A stretch of DNA of 64,000 bases from Narthecium ossifragum (GCA_963920575.1 OY986964.1:13753460-13817459); one strand, 5' to 3'. Shown: positions 1 through 12,075, numbered from the stretch's first letter. Program-made: numbers and translations. Notes: a model not told the origin generated them from the letters alone.

Positions 1-437
1 AAATATGTCCGTATATGAATACCAATATGCTCTAATTTGTCATCAAATATGGTATCCTCGGTAGTACACTACCGATGTTTATTGATTTACCCGGTATCGT
101 TATGCCCAGCATGTGCAAATACATCGGTACTTGGTTACCGAAACTCCTTATAACAGATATACATAAGGACCTGTTAACCCGATATAAAACCTAGTAAATA
201 CAACATCATACTCTTTGTCATTAAATTTTCACATTCATTCAAGTGTTGGTTAATACAAGCACTAACTACACAAAAATGAGTTACACATCCATCATCTAAC
301 ATGTATCAGTTATCGGTTACACACCTAAAATGAGTTACACATCCAAAAATGAGGCAACAGTGGCATGTATCAGTTACACATGCTATGTACTCCTTGAGTG
401 ACCATTGAATTATACAATATATCAGTTACACATCAAT
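1..437. other. 3' flank of the PMD gene, AT-rich
   Basis: No gene is seen. The stretch carries several scattered copies of a short GTTACACATC-like motif (about 240-435), which may be a decayed tandem repeat. It lies directly downstream of the inferred PMD stop codon at 438-440. Confidence 0.4.
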
Positions 438-2172
438 TCATGCCACATGCCTCCGGCGTGTATAAGTTTGTCGTATATCACGCCCAACGTGCACAACAGT
501 ATGGATCTGGGCTACCCTGGCCCTCAGCTCCTCGTGCGTCATAGTCCCCATTTCGCCAAAAGCTTCGTCGACCATCCCCATGACTCTATTGAACTGCAAT
601 TAAATTCAAACCAGAAATTAGTACATGTGCATTAATGGCTAAAAACCCATATAAACATAGTAATCTTACTAGCACAAGCAATCGCTCATTGACGGCATCG
701 GCTATCTCAGACTGTCGTTCTGGGTTTTGGACCTTGACGTGTGAGATGGACCGGTACCATGGCATATATCCCGCCTCGCACTCATTTCCTACACTAACCG
801 GAACCCCTGTCCTGGCAATGGAAGTGCTATGTGAACCATAGTCCAACCAGAAAGCCCGGGTGAATGGGAAATCCTGGTGGTAACCTCGTGCCGAGTCCTT
901 GGCCCCCATGTGGGACTTCATTGGCTGCACAGGTGGCCCGGGGATGGTCTGACGAATACCCATTTGGCGAAGCACTCTGACCGGATGGTAAGGTTCATTG
1001 CACTCAGGGGAGCTTAGGGTGCCGGAGAAGAAAATGATATCGTCGCGAGGAAAAGGAGTCCCTCGATAAGCACGGTAAGGATCCCATGTCACCTGCGTTA
1101 GAAAGAGATTCTTAAAATGAAATAGTATTCTTGTAAGATGTAATAGTATTCTTACTTCATCTAGGAGCAGTCGGTCTAGTCGCTCCCGGTAAATTATGAT
1201 GTTCTCTTCTGATTTCCCCGGCCTCCTACCAGGCAACCAATGATAAACACGTGGTTGTCCGTGCTCATAACGCAAATTGCGTCGTGCTTCCACAATAGAA
1301 GTGAAGTGATCGTATATCCAAGCCTAATACAGACAAATATTTTAACATAGACATAGACACCATAATGATTTACCCTTAAATAAAATAAAAATTGTAAGAC
1401 AGCTACTAGGATGAACATACCTCTAACAAAGTGAGGTAACCACCAATTGCCAATGCGCCCCATCTACTGGCATGCCCAAGTTGTCGGTACAGGTATACAA
1501 GAGTGGCATCACCCCATGCGTACTTACCAACGGCGCCAAGGTCTGACAATGCGAGCAATATCGACAAGTGTATCTTGGACCCCGACTTGTCGCAGAAGAG
1601 CGTACACCCTATCAAGTAGAGGATATAAGCCCTAGCTGAACACTCTACACCGACCAACTCGACCGTGCAATTATCTCTAAGAAATGTCATCCTTACTATA
1701 GACCCCTCGCACCTCTGCACCTCCGCAAGAGCATCCTCATGACGAGCTCCCAGATAATCAACCAATGGCCTCACATACAAGTCAGTGGCTTTGCTCAGTT
1801 TCATCTTCCTCTCCTCCAGTGGCACCCCGGCAACAGGGATGTCTAAAATCACTCCCACGTCAGCAAGGGTAACAGTCATCTCACCCCAGGGGAGGTGGAA
1901 AGTGTTCATCTCCGGGTGCCATCTCTCGACGTATGCCGTTACCAGGGCACTGTTGATCGATTTGTAGGAGCAATGCGCTAGGTGTCCTAGCCCCGTTGCC
2001 CACACAATCTCCATGAAACCTGGCACGTCCATTCCCTCCCAATTCGTCACTGACGGCCCGCGGGCATAAATCTTAAGTGGTTGTCCACGCTCATTTCCTT
2101 GCCATATGCCATTGGCGACATGTGTTCTGAACTCAATAAGCACGGACTAATCCACAGGCCCCCAAGTGATAC
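438..2172 (-). pseudogene. Plant mobile domain (PMD, MAIN-like) gene, 3' part (exon 1 remainder and exons 2-4)
   Basis: This is the larger part of a PMD family gene (annotated elsewhere as 'serine/threonine-protein phosphatase 7 long form homolog' or aminotransferase-like PMD). Read on the minus strand, exon 1 continues from 2167 to 1421, then come 1323-1156, 1092-670 and 593-438. All three introns (1324-1420, 1093-1155, 594-669) have GT-AG ends, and every exon is a multiple of three, giving an open frame to a TGA at 438-440. Hallmarks are the WGPVD start of the domain, the ERWHPEMNTFHLPWGEMTVTL block and the WLPGRRP block. The 5' end is separated by an LTR element at 2173. One in-frame TAG at 2149-2147, just after GPVD, would stop translation. 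PMD proteins occur both as host silencing factors (MAIN, MAIL1) and inside transposons, and which applies here is not decided by the sequence. The family call is firm; function is not. Confidence 0.85.
2168..2172. repeat. Target site duplication GATAC, left copy
   Basis: The five bases GATAC immediately precede the TG end of the left Tekay LTR and are repeated exactly after the right LTR at 11722-11726. Confidence 0.9.
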
Positions 2173-4799
2173 TGTCACACCCCGACCCAGAAAACCCATC
2201 CAGGACGGCGCGTGAGGGGAAACCTACACTATTCGTCTCCAGCTAGCGCGATAAAATGCGGAATTATGGATAAACTTAAACAAAAGTATTCCAGAGGTGA
2301 AACAGAAATTCAATTTACATAACATCAGTTGCACTATTCAATATTTGATACAAAATCTTCCAAGGTAAAGATATAATACATTAATCTCAAAAGTCCTCGA
2401 AAGGTACATAATTTACAAAACTGCCAAAGTACAACAATCGTCCTCCAGCAACTTCAAACACCTCTTGATGTAGTCGCGCCACCAAAGCTGATCCGCCGGC
2501 TCTACTGAAGAAGAACTGGCGCCTGCACCTGCAAACGCAGCCCAGGTAGGAGTGAGCGATAAGCTCAGTAGGGTTCTACTCTACGATACACAGAAGGGAG
2601 GAAAACAACAACAGTGTTGTCTCCCAGCTCAAGTCTAAGGAATGTCACGGGGTTTCACAACCCCTGCCGACTACCCCAAGGATCCTACTCTTCTCAACCG
2701 ACCACTCTGGGACACATTCACTAAACACGCTGGGAGGAAACAGAGAACCAGAACCAGTAGGATCACCCTTACCCAGCAGGAAGCCACTGCCTGGGGACCA
2801 TGTCAGGGGAACCGGCAACCATCCTTAGCACTTGGCCTTGGGAGACCAACACGACCTCTAAAGCTCAAGCAAAGATCAGAGTCAACTATTGCAAATCCTC
2901 AATAACATGAGATCTGATTATACAATCACACCCTAATCCTGACTACCCAGCCGCGGTCCTAAGGCTAGATCCGAGCTACCCGAGAGCCTCGGATCGGCGA
3001 CCCAAACCATCGCCCGCCTAACCTCATATGCCTCTAATGCAATCAAGATGCATGCACTGCTCAGGCACAGATAAGAGATATAAGCATGCAACAAGACGTC
3101 AATAATCATACAGGGCTTGGCATAGCCTACAGCTAGCCCAAGGGGTGAGCATGGCAAGGGGGTCTCAAATACATATAATCTATACTACCCAAACAATGAT
3201 TAGAGCAAAGCATCAAACACAGATATACAATAGTCTTCAGTGCTCTCTTGCACCTGACAGACTAAGGTTCCACAGTTACCCCGCAGGTAACTGGCCAACA
3301 TTTATACAATAGCCCTCGGCACACGCCGGCATCAGGCTAAGGTTCCACAATTCCTCATTAGCTAGCATTCATAGCTAGCTAATGGTTAGGCAATCAAATA
3401 AGCATTTAACTACAGCCCAACACGTATTAAATGCAATCAAAACCATGGATTGGCCTAAAAAGAAAATTACTCGAATCGATCCTCAAACTCGATAGAAATT
3501 CTTTGAAAACTCTATAAAATCCACTTGTAAACTTCCCAACATGTTTAAAGATCAATCACGATTGAAAGCCATTCAAGAAAGGCCAGAAAAACATGTTCAA
3601 GGGCCCACGGTCGATGTGACGTTCGATCCGACGGTCGACCGTGAGGCCACGGTCGATGTCACGGTCGATGCCAGGGTCGACCGTGAGGCCAAAACGAGGA
3701 AAACCACATGGATGACGGTCGATCGGTCCATCGACCGTGGGAAGCCCAAAACGAGACAGAGCCTCACGGACGATGCGACGGTCGATCCGACGGTCGACCG
3801 TGAGGCGGGATGAAAACAAAGCGGAGGCCCACCGTCGATCGGTGCATCGACCGTGGGAGGCCAAAATCCCGACAGAGCCTGACGAACGATGCGACGGTCG
3901 ATCCGATGGTCAACCGTCAGGCCCCGAAAGAGCGTATCAATGCTTGACGACCGTCCACCGATCGACCGTCAGGCCTTAGGCACAGTTTATCAGAACAGTG
4001 CCGGAAATCCAATTTCTTGGATTTCAAGGATCAATTCAAGTTGGAATTCGATGAAACTTTGCAAGCATGCATAAAAGATGATGGGGAATCCAATGGTATA
4101 AAGAAATCACATTTTTGACGATTAAATCTCCTATCTAGGTCCAAATGGACGAAAACTGACAAAACGGCGATAATACGGAAATCAACCGTTAGAATACGGA
4201 AATCGCGAGTTAGGAATACTTGAAATCATCCACAACATACATGCTACAAGTTACACAACATTCTAATAAGTACTCCTACAGCGAAAAGGCATTAAACTTA
4301 TCCTAGGAGAACCCGATCCTAAGATCGAGGTAGAAACACCTACTTGAAGAGATAGGGCAGCTCCTCCACGCATCCCTCAACTCCGATCGCCGAAATCCGC
4401 TCCTCGAAAGCCACACCTCCAAGCCCTAGCTCAGCCGCAGGAGAGAGAGAGAAGAGAGAACGCAGGAGAAGAATAGAGAAAGAAAGAGGGAGAAGGAAGG
4501 CTTAAATAGAAAATTGGAATCCATCGCAGCCGTCCGATTCGATCTGTCTCAATCGAGCTCCGATCTTCCGATCGGAAGCGCCCTAAAGGTTCTAATCAAA
4601 CACATACATCAATCAAAGGCAATGTGTGCAACGCGGGTGTGAAACTGACCACCAGGGAGCATATTTACCAAAATGCCACTGGGGTCAAAAACAGCGATGC
4701 GATCAACCGATCGCATCCCACGGCCAATCGAGCCAAACCAGAAAACCCAGACCCTCGACATAACGCGGTCGGACCAGGTTGGAGGTACGGGTCCTCACA
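2173..4799 (-). repeat. Tekay-like LTR, left copy (3' LTR of the element)
   Basis: This 2,627-bp LTR begins TGTCACACCCCGACC and ends GGTCCTCACA as written on plus. It matches 9091-11721 along its whole length. It carries an array of GTCGATC/GATCGAC-type short repeats at about 3600-3975 and a purine/pyrimidine-rich stretch near 4440-4500. A TATTTAAG-like box near 4502-4509 (minus) could be the U3 TATA box, but this is only a guess from position. Confidence 0.92.
3604..3975. repeat. Palindromic minisatellite inside the left LTR
   Basis: Imperfect units of roughly 25-35 bp repeat the core GACGGTCGATC...GGTCGACCGTGAGGC. Because GTCGATC and GATCGAC are near-complements, each unit can pair with itself and with its neighbours. 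The same array is present in the right LTR. Confidence 0.8.
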
Positions 4800-4848
4800 A
4801 CCTATTACCCTTAAAGAAATTTCGTCCCGAAATTCAAGGGTAGGGCCG
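4800..4848 (-). other. Polypurine-tract region next to the 3' LTR (minus orientation)
   Basis: Read on minus, the sequence has GGGACGAAATTTCTTTAAGGG and then GTAATAGG before the LTR starting TGTGAGGACC. This is the usual 3' end of Tekay-type elements, although the purine tract itself is interrupted. Confidence 0.65.
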
Positions 4849-7800
4849 GAAAAGAAGAACCAACTAGTCCTAATGGCACGAACGCCCACACAAAGGAAAC
4901 TACCTGCTTGGTCAAACAGTCGGGGAACTCCTGGCAAACGCGATCCCCCTGCTCCCACGTCAAGCTCTCTGCACTGTCATGCCTCTATCTGATCATCACC
5001 AACGGTACCGATTTGCATCTCAGCATTTGATCTCGTCTGCCCACAATCTGCACTGGCTGCTCTACGTAGGCGACGTCCTCCTACACTACGATGTCGTCGT
5101 GTCTGATCATGTGGGACGGATACTGACTGTACTTCCTCAGCACCGAACATCTGGCGGTAGGACACGCAACTGACGAGTGCGTAAGATAGATCCGATCTGT
5201 AAGCAAACCCTCTGTCGCCAACTGCGAGCTCTAACGGCTGTCACTTCTGATCTGACCTGCACTGACCTCTCTACCTCAAAAGGTGCAACACCGGTGCTGA
5301 GCCGTCAACTGCGGAAGTAGGCAAACTCCGCTATGAGGATGTGCTCTCGTCGTCTGACATCTGCATCATCAATTCGTGCTCTAAGCATGTCACCATAGAT
5401 CTGAATGGTCCTCTCTGACCGCCTGTCCATTTGTACCGCGAGATGCTGTGCTGAAGGTCAACAAAATGGTCACCGACTTCTAAGAGCTGTACTAGACTCA
5501 TGTCTGTGATCCTGGAATCATGGCCTGAAGTGATGGAAGCTGAAGCATCACGCCATCTGATCACCTCTCTGACATGCGGACTGCTATGTGGCACACATAC
5601 TCATCTCACATGGTATGTGCTGACCTGACCTCTGCATCTGGTCTCTGGATCTGACCTCTGAATCTGATCCTGAGTCTGATCTCTGCATCTGATCCTGAGT
5701 CTGATCTCTGCATCTGATCTCTGCATCTGATCCTGAATCTGGTGCCAACCAGGCTGACGACGAAATCCATGATATATCTCCATGCCTCCTGAATGAACAG
5801 CAACAGGAGAGGAGTGAATCTCACGTAGGATGTCCTCGTGCAACTCTGGATCTGCTACTCCACCTCTGGGGTACTATCAAATGTCTGCTAAGGTTGTCAG
5901 GAATCTCTATAGGCTCGATGTCATCGTCGCTCCAAGCCGTCATGGTTCTGGTGTAGACTCTAGGAGTAGGGCTGCCTCAGCCTCCACCTCATCTGGTCTC
6001 TGCTCCCTGCCAACTCTGACTGGTCCTCTACACAAAGGAACCTTCAGGAACACTCTGCTAGGAACTGAGAACTCCACAGATCATCGCCTCTGATCTGAAT
6101 AGCTCTCTCGTCTGCTCTGCGCTAATCTCGCTGAGGACTGTCTGACGACGTCTGGGATGGTGGATGATGCCTCAACAACCTCGGTTGAGCAACCGGATGA
6201 ACGGCACGAGCTGTCGGGCTACACCTAGAATGGCACTGCATCCGTCTGGACTGATGGCTGCTGGAATAGGCAAACTCTGGCAGTGGAACGTACTCTACCT
6301 AGCTGCCTCCTGCAATCTGGTGATGACTTCCGCCATGGTGTGCTTCCGCTCCCACTCTGACACTAGAAGGGGCTGCAATGGATCTGTCGGATCCACAACA
6401 CTGCTACATAAGCATGACCTGCCATCTATTGACGTTGTCCAGCTCTCAGTCACGAGCTCCAGATATCTACCCTGGGTCTATATCACTCTGGCCGGGAGAG
6501 CTAGGATACCGTAAACACCAAAGGGAAGGTCATCTGGAATCTGATCCTCAAAACCTGATCCAACTGACTGTCTGTTTCTGCTGAGCTGACAATTCGCCAA
6601 ATCTGCTCTAGCCTCTCTAACAACTGCTGGTGGCTATTACCCTTAAAGGCACTGACGCAGTGACTTTAAGGCAAAAGCTCCGGTCTCCTGGCCACTCTGG
6701 TCAACGGTCCCGCGGTCTTGGAGACGCCTCTACTAAATCTCGAATACCGTCTTCGACCTCTGCCGTCGCACATATGTGTCGAGCCCAGCTGAATCAACTG
6801 AAATGTCTGCCACCGAGACGCCCGTCCGTCAAAACCTGCCTCTGAAGGCCAAAACCTCGCGCTGGGAGCCAAATAACGCCGATACACCCTCGGCAGCTGC
6901 GATGCAAACACCAAGTATCGCTCGTGCTCCTCCTCAGCGCGCCAGTAGACGTGATGCTGCCGACGACGCCACTGCAACTGATCAGGATACGGCCTGAAGA
7001 TCCTCCACATCAGATCTGTGAAAGCTGCTGGTGCGTTTGTCAGACCAAACGGCATCACTGTGAACTCGTACAGTCCGCACCTCGTACGGAAGGCTGTCTC
7101 TGGGATGTCGCAATTCCCGAATCCTCAGCTGATGTAGTCGATGCGAAGGTCAAACTCTAAAGGGGGTCGACGAGTCTCTCAACTGCTAACACATCATCGT
7201 TACACTGCAGCGGGCGCATAATCTGTGCTGCAACACCGTCCAACTTCCTAAAGTCTATGCATCCATGGAGGGAACCATCCACAATGAGAACCGGAACACA
7301 CTCTGAGGCCACACTCCTGGGCGAACGAAGTCCCGAGCAACTGACTCGGCCGACTGAGTCCTCGACTCTCCAAACGCTGCTAGCACCCACGTGCGAACTC
7401 GCAACGCTCAAGACCACCCAAAGGAACCTCAACCTCGAACTCGGTGTCTCGCGAAGACGACAATCAGAAAGTTCTTCAGAAAGGACAGCTGCACAAACAA
7501 CAACAACAACACGAGGGGAAGCTGCTCCCCAGAGCACCCTCGAAAACAACGGGGAGGGAGTTCACCACAAGCCGGTGAACAAACCCCAGCTCTCGACAAG
7601 CAGAAGGATCGCCGAACCGCGATCTTCAACGAGAGCGAAACAACGCCGCCAGGTGTACCCATGACACCTTCCCACGGCCAAAGAAGCACAACCCGGTGCG
7701 CAACCAACCGACGCAGCCGAGGAAGCCGTCGAACCCCAACGTGTGCCACACGTGGTTGACGGACACCTAGAGATCTCCAACCTCTAGCAAACGCCCCAAC

Positions 7801-9069
7801 AAGAGCAACCAACCCAAGCTCTTGTCCCAATCGGTGGTTACTCTCAAAGCCACACCCGACTCCAGTCCCAAGCCAACCCGGCCACACGGGAATGAGTCAC
7901 AAGGGGGAAGCCCAGAGCCACAAGGAAATCGCAAGCTGGGAGAAGCTCCGAAAGCTGAAGGCTGAAGCTGAAAGCTGAAAGACGAAGCTGACGGCTCTGA
8001 AACTGGCTGCTGCTGAAGCCACTACAGCAAGCCTCTTCTGGAATCTAAATTCCCGCGTCCGCCCAAGGTACCTGGCCCAACTGAGGTATCAACCCACTGC
8101 TCTGCCCCACGCCCGACTGCTCTGCGGTAAGCGCCCAGCGCACCTTGCAACAAGCACCGTCGGCGGAAGGACACCCGGCGGCTAGCACTCGAGCACCCTG
8201 TGGAATCCCTCTCAGTATGGCGGTCCAGGCTACCTCTCAAAGGACCGGCACGACGCTGCTGCTGCCACGGCTGTCGCTGATGCTGAAACCTCTGCCTCTG
8301 CCAACGGCTACCCTGCCGTTCCCCAGAAGCAGGAACGACAACCACGAAACTCACCACGACCACCGGCCAACTGCCCGGTGTCAACTCTCAAGTCACCTGT
8401 CTCAGTAGCTAGCACACAGTCCAGGGTGCACCCTGCTGCCGCGCTAGCCTACCGAGCCAGATGAACCAGCCAACCCACGTGTCGCCACGTGGTGCGAGTA
8501 CCCAGAATCAGAGTAGGGTACTCCCAACTGCACCACCCTCCAAGGGTACGTGCCAGAGAACAATACGCGAACTATTCTCAACACACAACCAACAGTGTCC
8601 CTAGTGGCCCGACAAGCGCCACTACGAATCGCTTCCTGGGAAGGCAAGAAAACAACAACTTCCCAAGCAAGCGATCCTTCAGAATGTCCAAAACATCCGG
8701 AATCCAGGTCACCTCCTTCAATCAGTCCTCTACTATCGAAGGATCTCCAACACCGTCTCTGAACCCTAGCAGGTTCACCTCTCGAGATTTCGAAAGTACA
8801 AAGACGACACACGTCCAATCCCTACTCGCTCGTCTCCAGCACGGGGGGAGACGCTGTCAGGCGAGGGAATGGACGACACCGGTGCGCATGCACATCTCCC
8901 CCTGAGACGTCATGACGCAACCGGAAAGCAGCAAAACACAACAACAAACAGATAGATAAGCACATCACACACAATCGCAAACAGACATGCAAGGATGTTC
9001 TAGACCTAGAACTATCCCATTCCACACTCAAAACCTTAACTGCAAGCCTAATCCTATCCCTGGGACCTA
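4849..9069 (-). pseudogene. Decayed gag-pol interior of the Tekay-like element
   Basis: No long frame survives. The clearest islands are reverse transcriptase: a CIDFRKLD block at about 7261-7238 and [12 protein letters not shown] at about 7055-7020, in different frames on the minus strand and in the order expected for RT. A Gln-rich stretch near 8300 lies where the end of gag would be, but no intact zinc knuckle is visible. Integrase and chromodomain could not be recognised in 4850-6600. That part is dominated by TCTG-rich low-complexity sequence. Confidence 0.75.
5630..5745. repeat. TCTGATC-rich minisatellite
   Basis: About 8-9 imperfect repeats of a 12-18-bp unit of the type TCTGATCCTGAGTC and TCTGATCTCTGCA occur within the element interior. 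It explains the repetitive D/R/Q-rich frames seen on minus, so those are not genes. Confidence 0.75.
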
Positions 9070-9087
9070 CAACCTGCTCTGATACCA
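9070..9087 (-). other. Primer-binding site, tRNA-iMet type
   Basis: TGGTATCAGAGCAGGTTG on minus begins 3 nt inside the right LTR boundary. It fixes the element's orientation as minus. Confidence 0.9.
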
Positions 9088-9090
9088 AGT

Positions 9091-11721
9091 TGTTACACCC
9101 CGACCAATAAAACCCATCCAGGACGGCGCGTGAGGGGAAACCTACACTATTCGTCTCCAGCTGGCGCGATACAATGCGGAATTATGGATAAACTTAAACA
9201 AAAGTATTCCAGAGGTGAAACAGAAATTCAATTTACATAACATCAGTTGTACTATTCAATATTTGATACAAAATCTTCCAAGGTAAAGATATAATATATT
9301 AATCTCAAAAATCCTCGAAAGGTACATAATTTACAAAACTGCCAAAGTACAACAATCGTCCTCCAGCAACCTCAAACACCTCTGAATGTAGTCGCGCCAC
9401 CAAAGCTGATCCGCCGGCTCTACTGAAGAAGAACTGGCGCTTGCACTTGCAAACGCAGCCCGGGTAGGAGTGAGCGATAAGCTCAGTAGGGTTCTACTCT
9501 ACGGCACATAAAAGGGAGGAAAACAGCAACAGTGTTGTCTCCCAGCTCAAGTCTAAGGAATGCCACGGGGTTCCACAACCCCTGCCGACTACCCCAAGGA
9601 TCCTACTCTTCTCAACCGACCACACTGGAACACATTCACCAAACACGCTGGGAGGAAACAGAGAACCTGAAACAGTAGGATCACCCTTACCCAGCAGGAA
9701 GCCACTGCCTGGGGACCATGTCAGGGGCACCGGCAACCATCCTTAGCACTTGGCCTTGGGAGACCAACACGACCTCTAAAGCTCAAGCAAAGATCAGAGT
9801 CAACTATCGCAAAATCCTCAATAACATGAGATCTGATTATACAATCACACCCTAATCCTGACTACCCAGCCGCGGTCCTAAGGCTAGATCCGAGCCGAGC
9901 TACCCGAGAGCCTCGGATCGGCGACCCAAACCATCGCCCGCCTAACCTCATATGCCTCTAATGCAATCAAGATGCATGCAATGCTCAGGCACAGATAAGA
10001 GATATAAGCATGCAACAAGACGTCAATAATCATACAGGGCTTGGCATAGCCTACAGCTAGCCCAAGGGGTGAGCATAGCAAGGGGATCTCAAATACATAT
10101 AATCTATACTACCCAAACAATGATTAGAGCAAAGCATCAAACACAGATATACAATAGTCTTCAGTGCTCTCTTGCACCTGACAGACTAAGGTTCCACAGT
10201 TACCCCACAGGTAACTGGCCAACATTTATACAATAGCCCTCGGCACACGCCGGCATTAGGCTAAGGTTCCACAATTCCTCATTAGCTAGCATTCATAGCT
10301 AGCTAATGGTTAGGCAATCAAATAAGCATTTAACTACAGCCCAACACGTATTAAATGCAATCAAAACCATGGATTGGCCTAAAAAGGAAATTACTCGAAT
10401 CGATCCTCAAACTCGATAGAAATTCTTTGAAAACTCTATAAAATCCACTTATAAACTTCCCAACATGTTTAAAGATCAATCACAATTGAAAGCCATTCAA
10501 GAAAGGCCAGAAAAACATGTTCAAGGGCCCACGATCGATGTGACGGTCGATCCGACGGTCTACCGTGAGGCCACGGTCGATGTCACGGTCGATGCCAGGG
10601 TCGACCGTGAGGCCAAAACGAGGAAAACCACATGGATGACGGTCGATCGGTCCATCGACCGTGGGAAGCCCAAAACGAGACAGAGCCTCACGGACGATGC
10701 GACGGTCGATCCGACGGTCGACCGTGAGGCGGGATGAAAACAAAGGGGAGGCCCATGGTCGATCGGTGCATTGACCGTAGGAGGCCAAAATCCCGACAGA
10801 GCCTGACGGACGATGCGACGGTCGATCCGACGGTCGACCGTCAGGCCCCGAAAGAGCGTATCAACGCTTGACGGTCGGTCTACCGATCGACCGTCAGGCC
10901 TTAGGCACAATTTATCAGAACAGTGCCGGAAATCCAATTTCTTGGATTTCAAAGATCAATTCAAGTTGGAATTCGATGAAACTTTACAAGCATACATAAA
11001 AGATGATGGGGAATCCAATGGTATAAAGAAATCACATTTTTGACGGTTAAATCTCCTATCTAGGTCCAAATGGACGAAAACCGACAAAACGGCCATAATA
11101 CGGAAATCAACCGTTAGAATACGGAAATCGCGAGTTAGGAATACTTGAAATCATCCACAACATACATGCTACAAGTTACACAACATTCTAATAAGTACTC
11201 CTACAGCGAAAAGGCATTAAACCTATCCTAGGAGAACCCGATCCTAAGATCGAGGTAGAAACACCTACTTAAAGAGATAGGGCAGCTCCTCCACGCATCC
11301 CTCAACTCCGATCGCCGGAATCCGCTCCTCGAAAGCCACGCCTCCAAGCCCTAGCTCAGCCGCAGGAGAGAGAGAAGAGACAACGCAGGAGAAGAAGAAA
11401 GAAAGAAAGAGGGAGAAGGAAGGTTTAAATAGAAAACTGGAATCCATCGCAGCCGTCCGATTCGATTTCTCCCGATCGAGCTCCGATCTTCCGATCGGAA
11501 GCGCCCTAAAGGTTCTAATCAAACACATATATCAATCAAAGGCAATGTGTGCAACACGGGTGTGAAACTGACCACCAGGGAGCATATTTACCAAAATGCT
11601 ACTGGGGTCAAAAACAGCGATGCGATCAACCGATCGTATCTCAAGGCCAACCGAGCCAAACCACAAACCCAGACCCTCGACCTAATGCGGTTGAACCAGG
11701 TTGGAGGTACGGATCCTCACA
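9091..11721 (-). repeat. Tekay-like LTR, right copy (5' LTR of the element)
   Basis: This 2,631-bp direct copy of 2173-4799 begins TGTTACACCCCGACC and ends GGATCCTCACA on plus. It includes the same GTCGATC minisatellite at about 10528-10905. It abuts the primer-binding site on its left and the GATAC duplication on its right. Confidence 0.92.
10528..10905. repeat. Palindromic minisatellite inside the right LTR
   Basis: This is the same GACGGTCGATC / GATCGACCGT array as at 3604-3975, with a few substitutions, for example CTACCGTGAGG for CGACCGTGAGG near 10561. Confidence 0.8.
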
Positions 11722-11726
11722 GATAC
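11722..11726. repeat. Target site duplication GATAC, right copy
   Basis: Exact copy of 2168-2172, immediately after the CA end of the right LTR. Confidence 0.9.
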
Positions 11727-11916
11727 GGTCGTCCTCCTCATCCTCACTAGCCGCATCTGTCCTCTCTACTACGCCCTCAGGTTCCTCAGGTATGGGTGGA
11801 TGCTCGTTTGTTACCCTTTCTCTTCTCACCCACGCTGGTGGGCGCGTGCGCTGATAAGCTGAAGACGATGCGGCAGAAGACGAGGCCTCGTTTTGTTTAT
11901 GTTCACGACGACCCAT
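11722..11916 (-). pseudogene. PMD gene, 5' part of exon 1 (start codon side)
   Basis: A minus-strand frame starts with ATG at 11916-11914 and encodes MGRREHKQNEASSSAASSSA, then a basic stretch and an acidic stretch ending EDEEDDRI. It reaches the insertion at 11722 after exactly 65 codons. Removing the LTR element and one GATAC copy makes the frame continue directly into ITWGPVD at 2167, the canonical start of the plant mobile domain. So the N-terminal leader and the domain were one exon. Including the leader, the gene had about 561 codons before the stop. The start is chosen because it is the only ATG in this frame ahead of the leader and no upstream extension is seen. Confidence 0.85.
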
Positions 11917-12075
11917 GTAGAACTTCTACAGTCCATGATACATAATAAGCCATGAGACAGAACTTTGAATCTATACATTGGGATAGTATTAGCATAGCTC
12001 TATACATTGAATCGATCAATATTATGCAACCCAAGATCAAAACATAGAACAAAACCTGATAAAAATCACCTCTTT
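11917..12075. other. Upstream region of the PMD gene
   Basis: Short AT-rich stretch between the PMD ATG and the tandem repeat. It should contain the 5' UTR and core promoter on the minus strand, but no clear TATA box or other motif stands out. Confidence 0.4.

Larger units (their letters stand above)
2173..11721 (-). mobile_element. Ty3/gypsy LTR retrotransposon, Tekay (Del)-like, inserted in the PMD gene
   Basis: The element has two direct LTRs (2173-4799 and 9091-11721), TG...CA ends and a perfect 5-bp GATAC duplication. It lies on the minus strand: the tRNA-iMet primer site TGGTATCAGAGCAGGTT starts at 9087 next to the right LTR. The sequence beside the left LTR, read on minus, has the GGGACGAAATTTCTTTAAGGG tract characteristic of Tekay-type chromoviruses. 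The 4.29-kb interior is shorter than usual for the lineage and is riddled with frame breaks, with only reverse transcriptase islands recognisable. The LTRs still look about 96-97% alike (about 12 differences in the first 330 bp, counted by eye). This suggests the copy moved with help from another element. Confidence 0.93.

Noticed and set aside
586..1293. A stand-alone 235-residue protein
   Set aside because: The frame runs through two introns with good GT-AG ends. The spliced PMD model explains the conserved parts.
3541..3864. Repeat protein of the form TVDVTVDARVD, and its duplicate at 10465-10788
   Set aside because: It is a translation of the LTR minisatellite, open on both strands because the unit is palindromic.
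5601..5843. Arg/Asp/Gln repeat protein
   Set aside because: It is the translation of the TCTGATC minisatellite inside a decayed retrotransposon.
9070..9087. tRNA gene suggested by TGGTATCAGAGC sequences here and at 40613-40630
   Set aside because: They are primer-binding sites complementary to a tRNA 3' end. No cloverleaf surrounds them.
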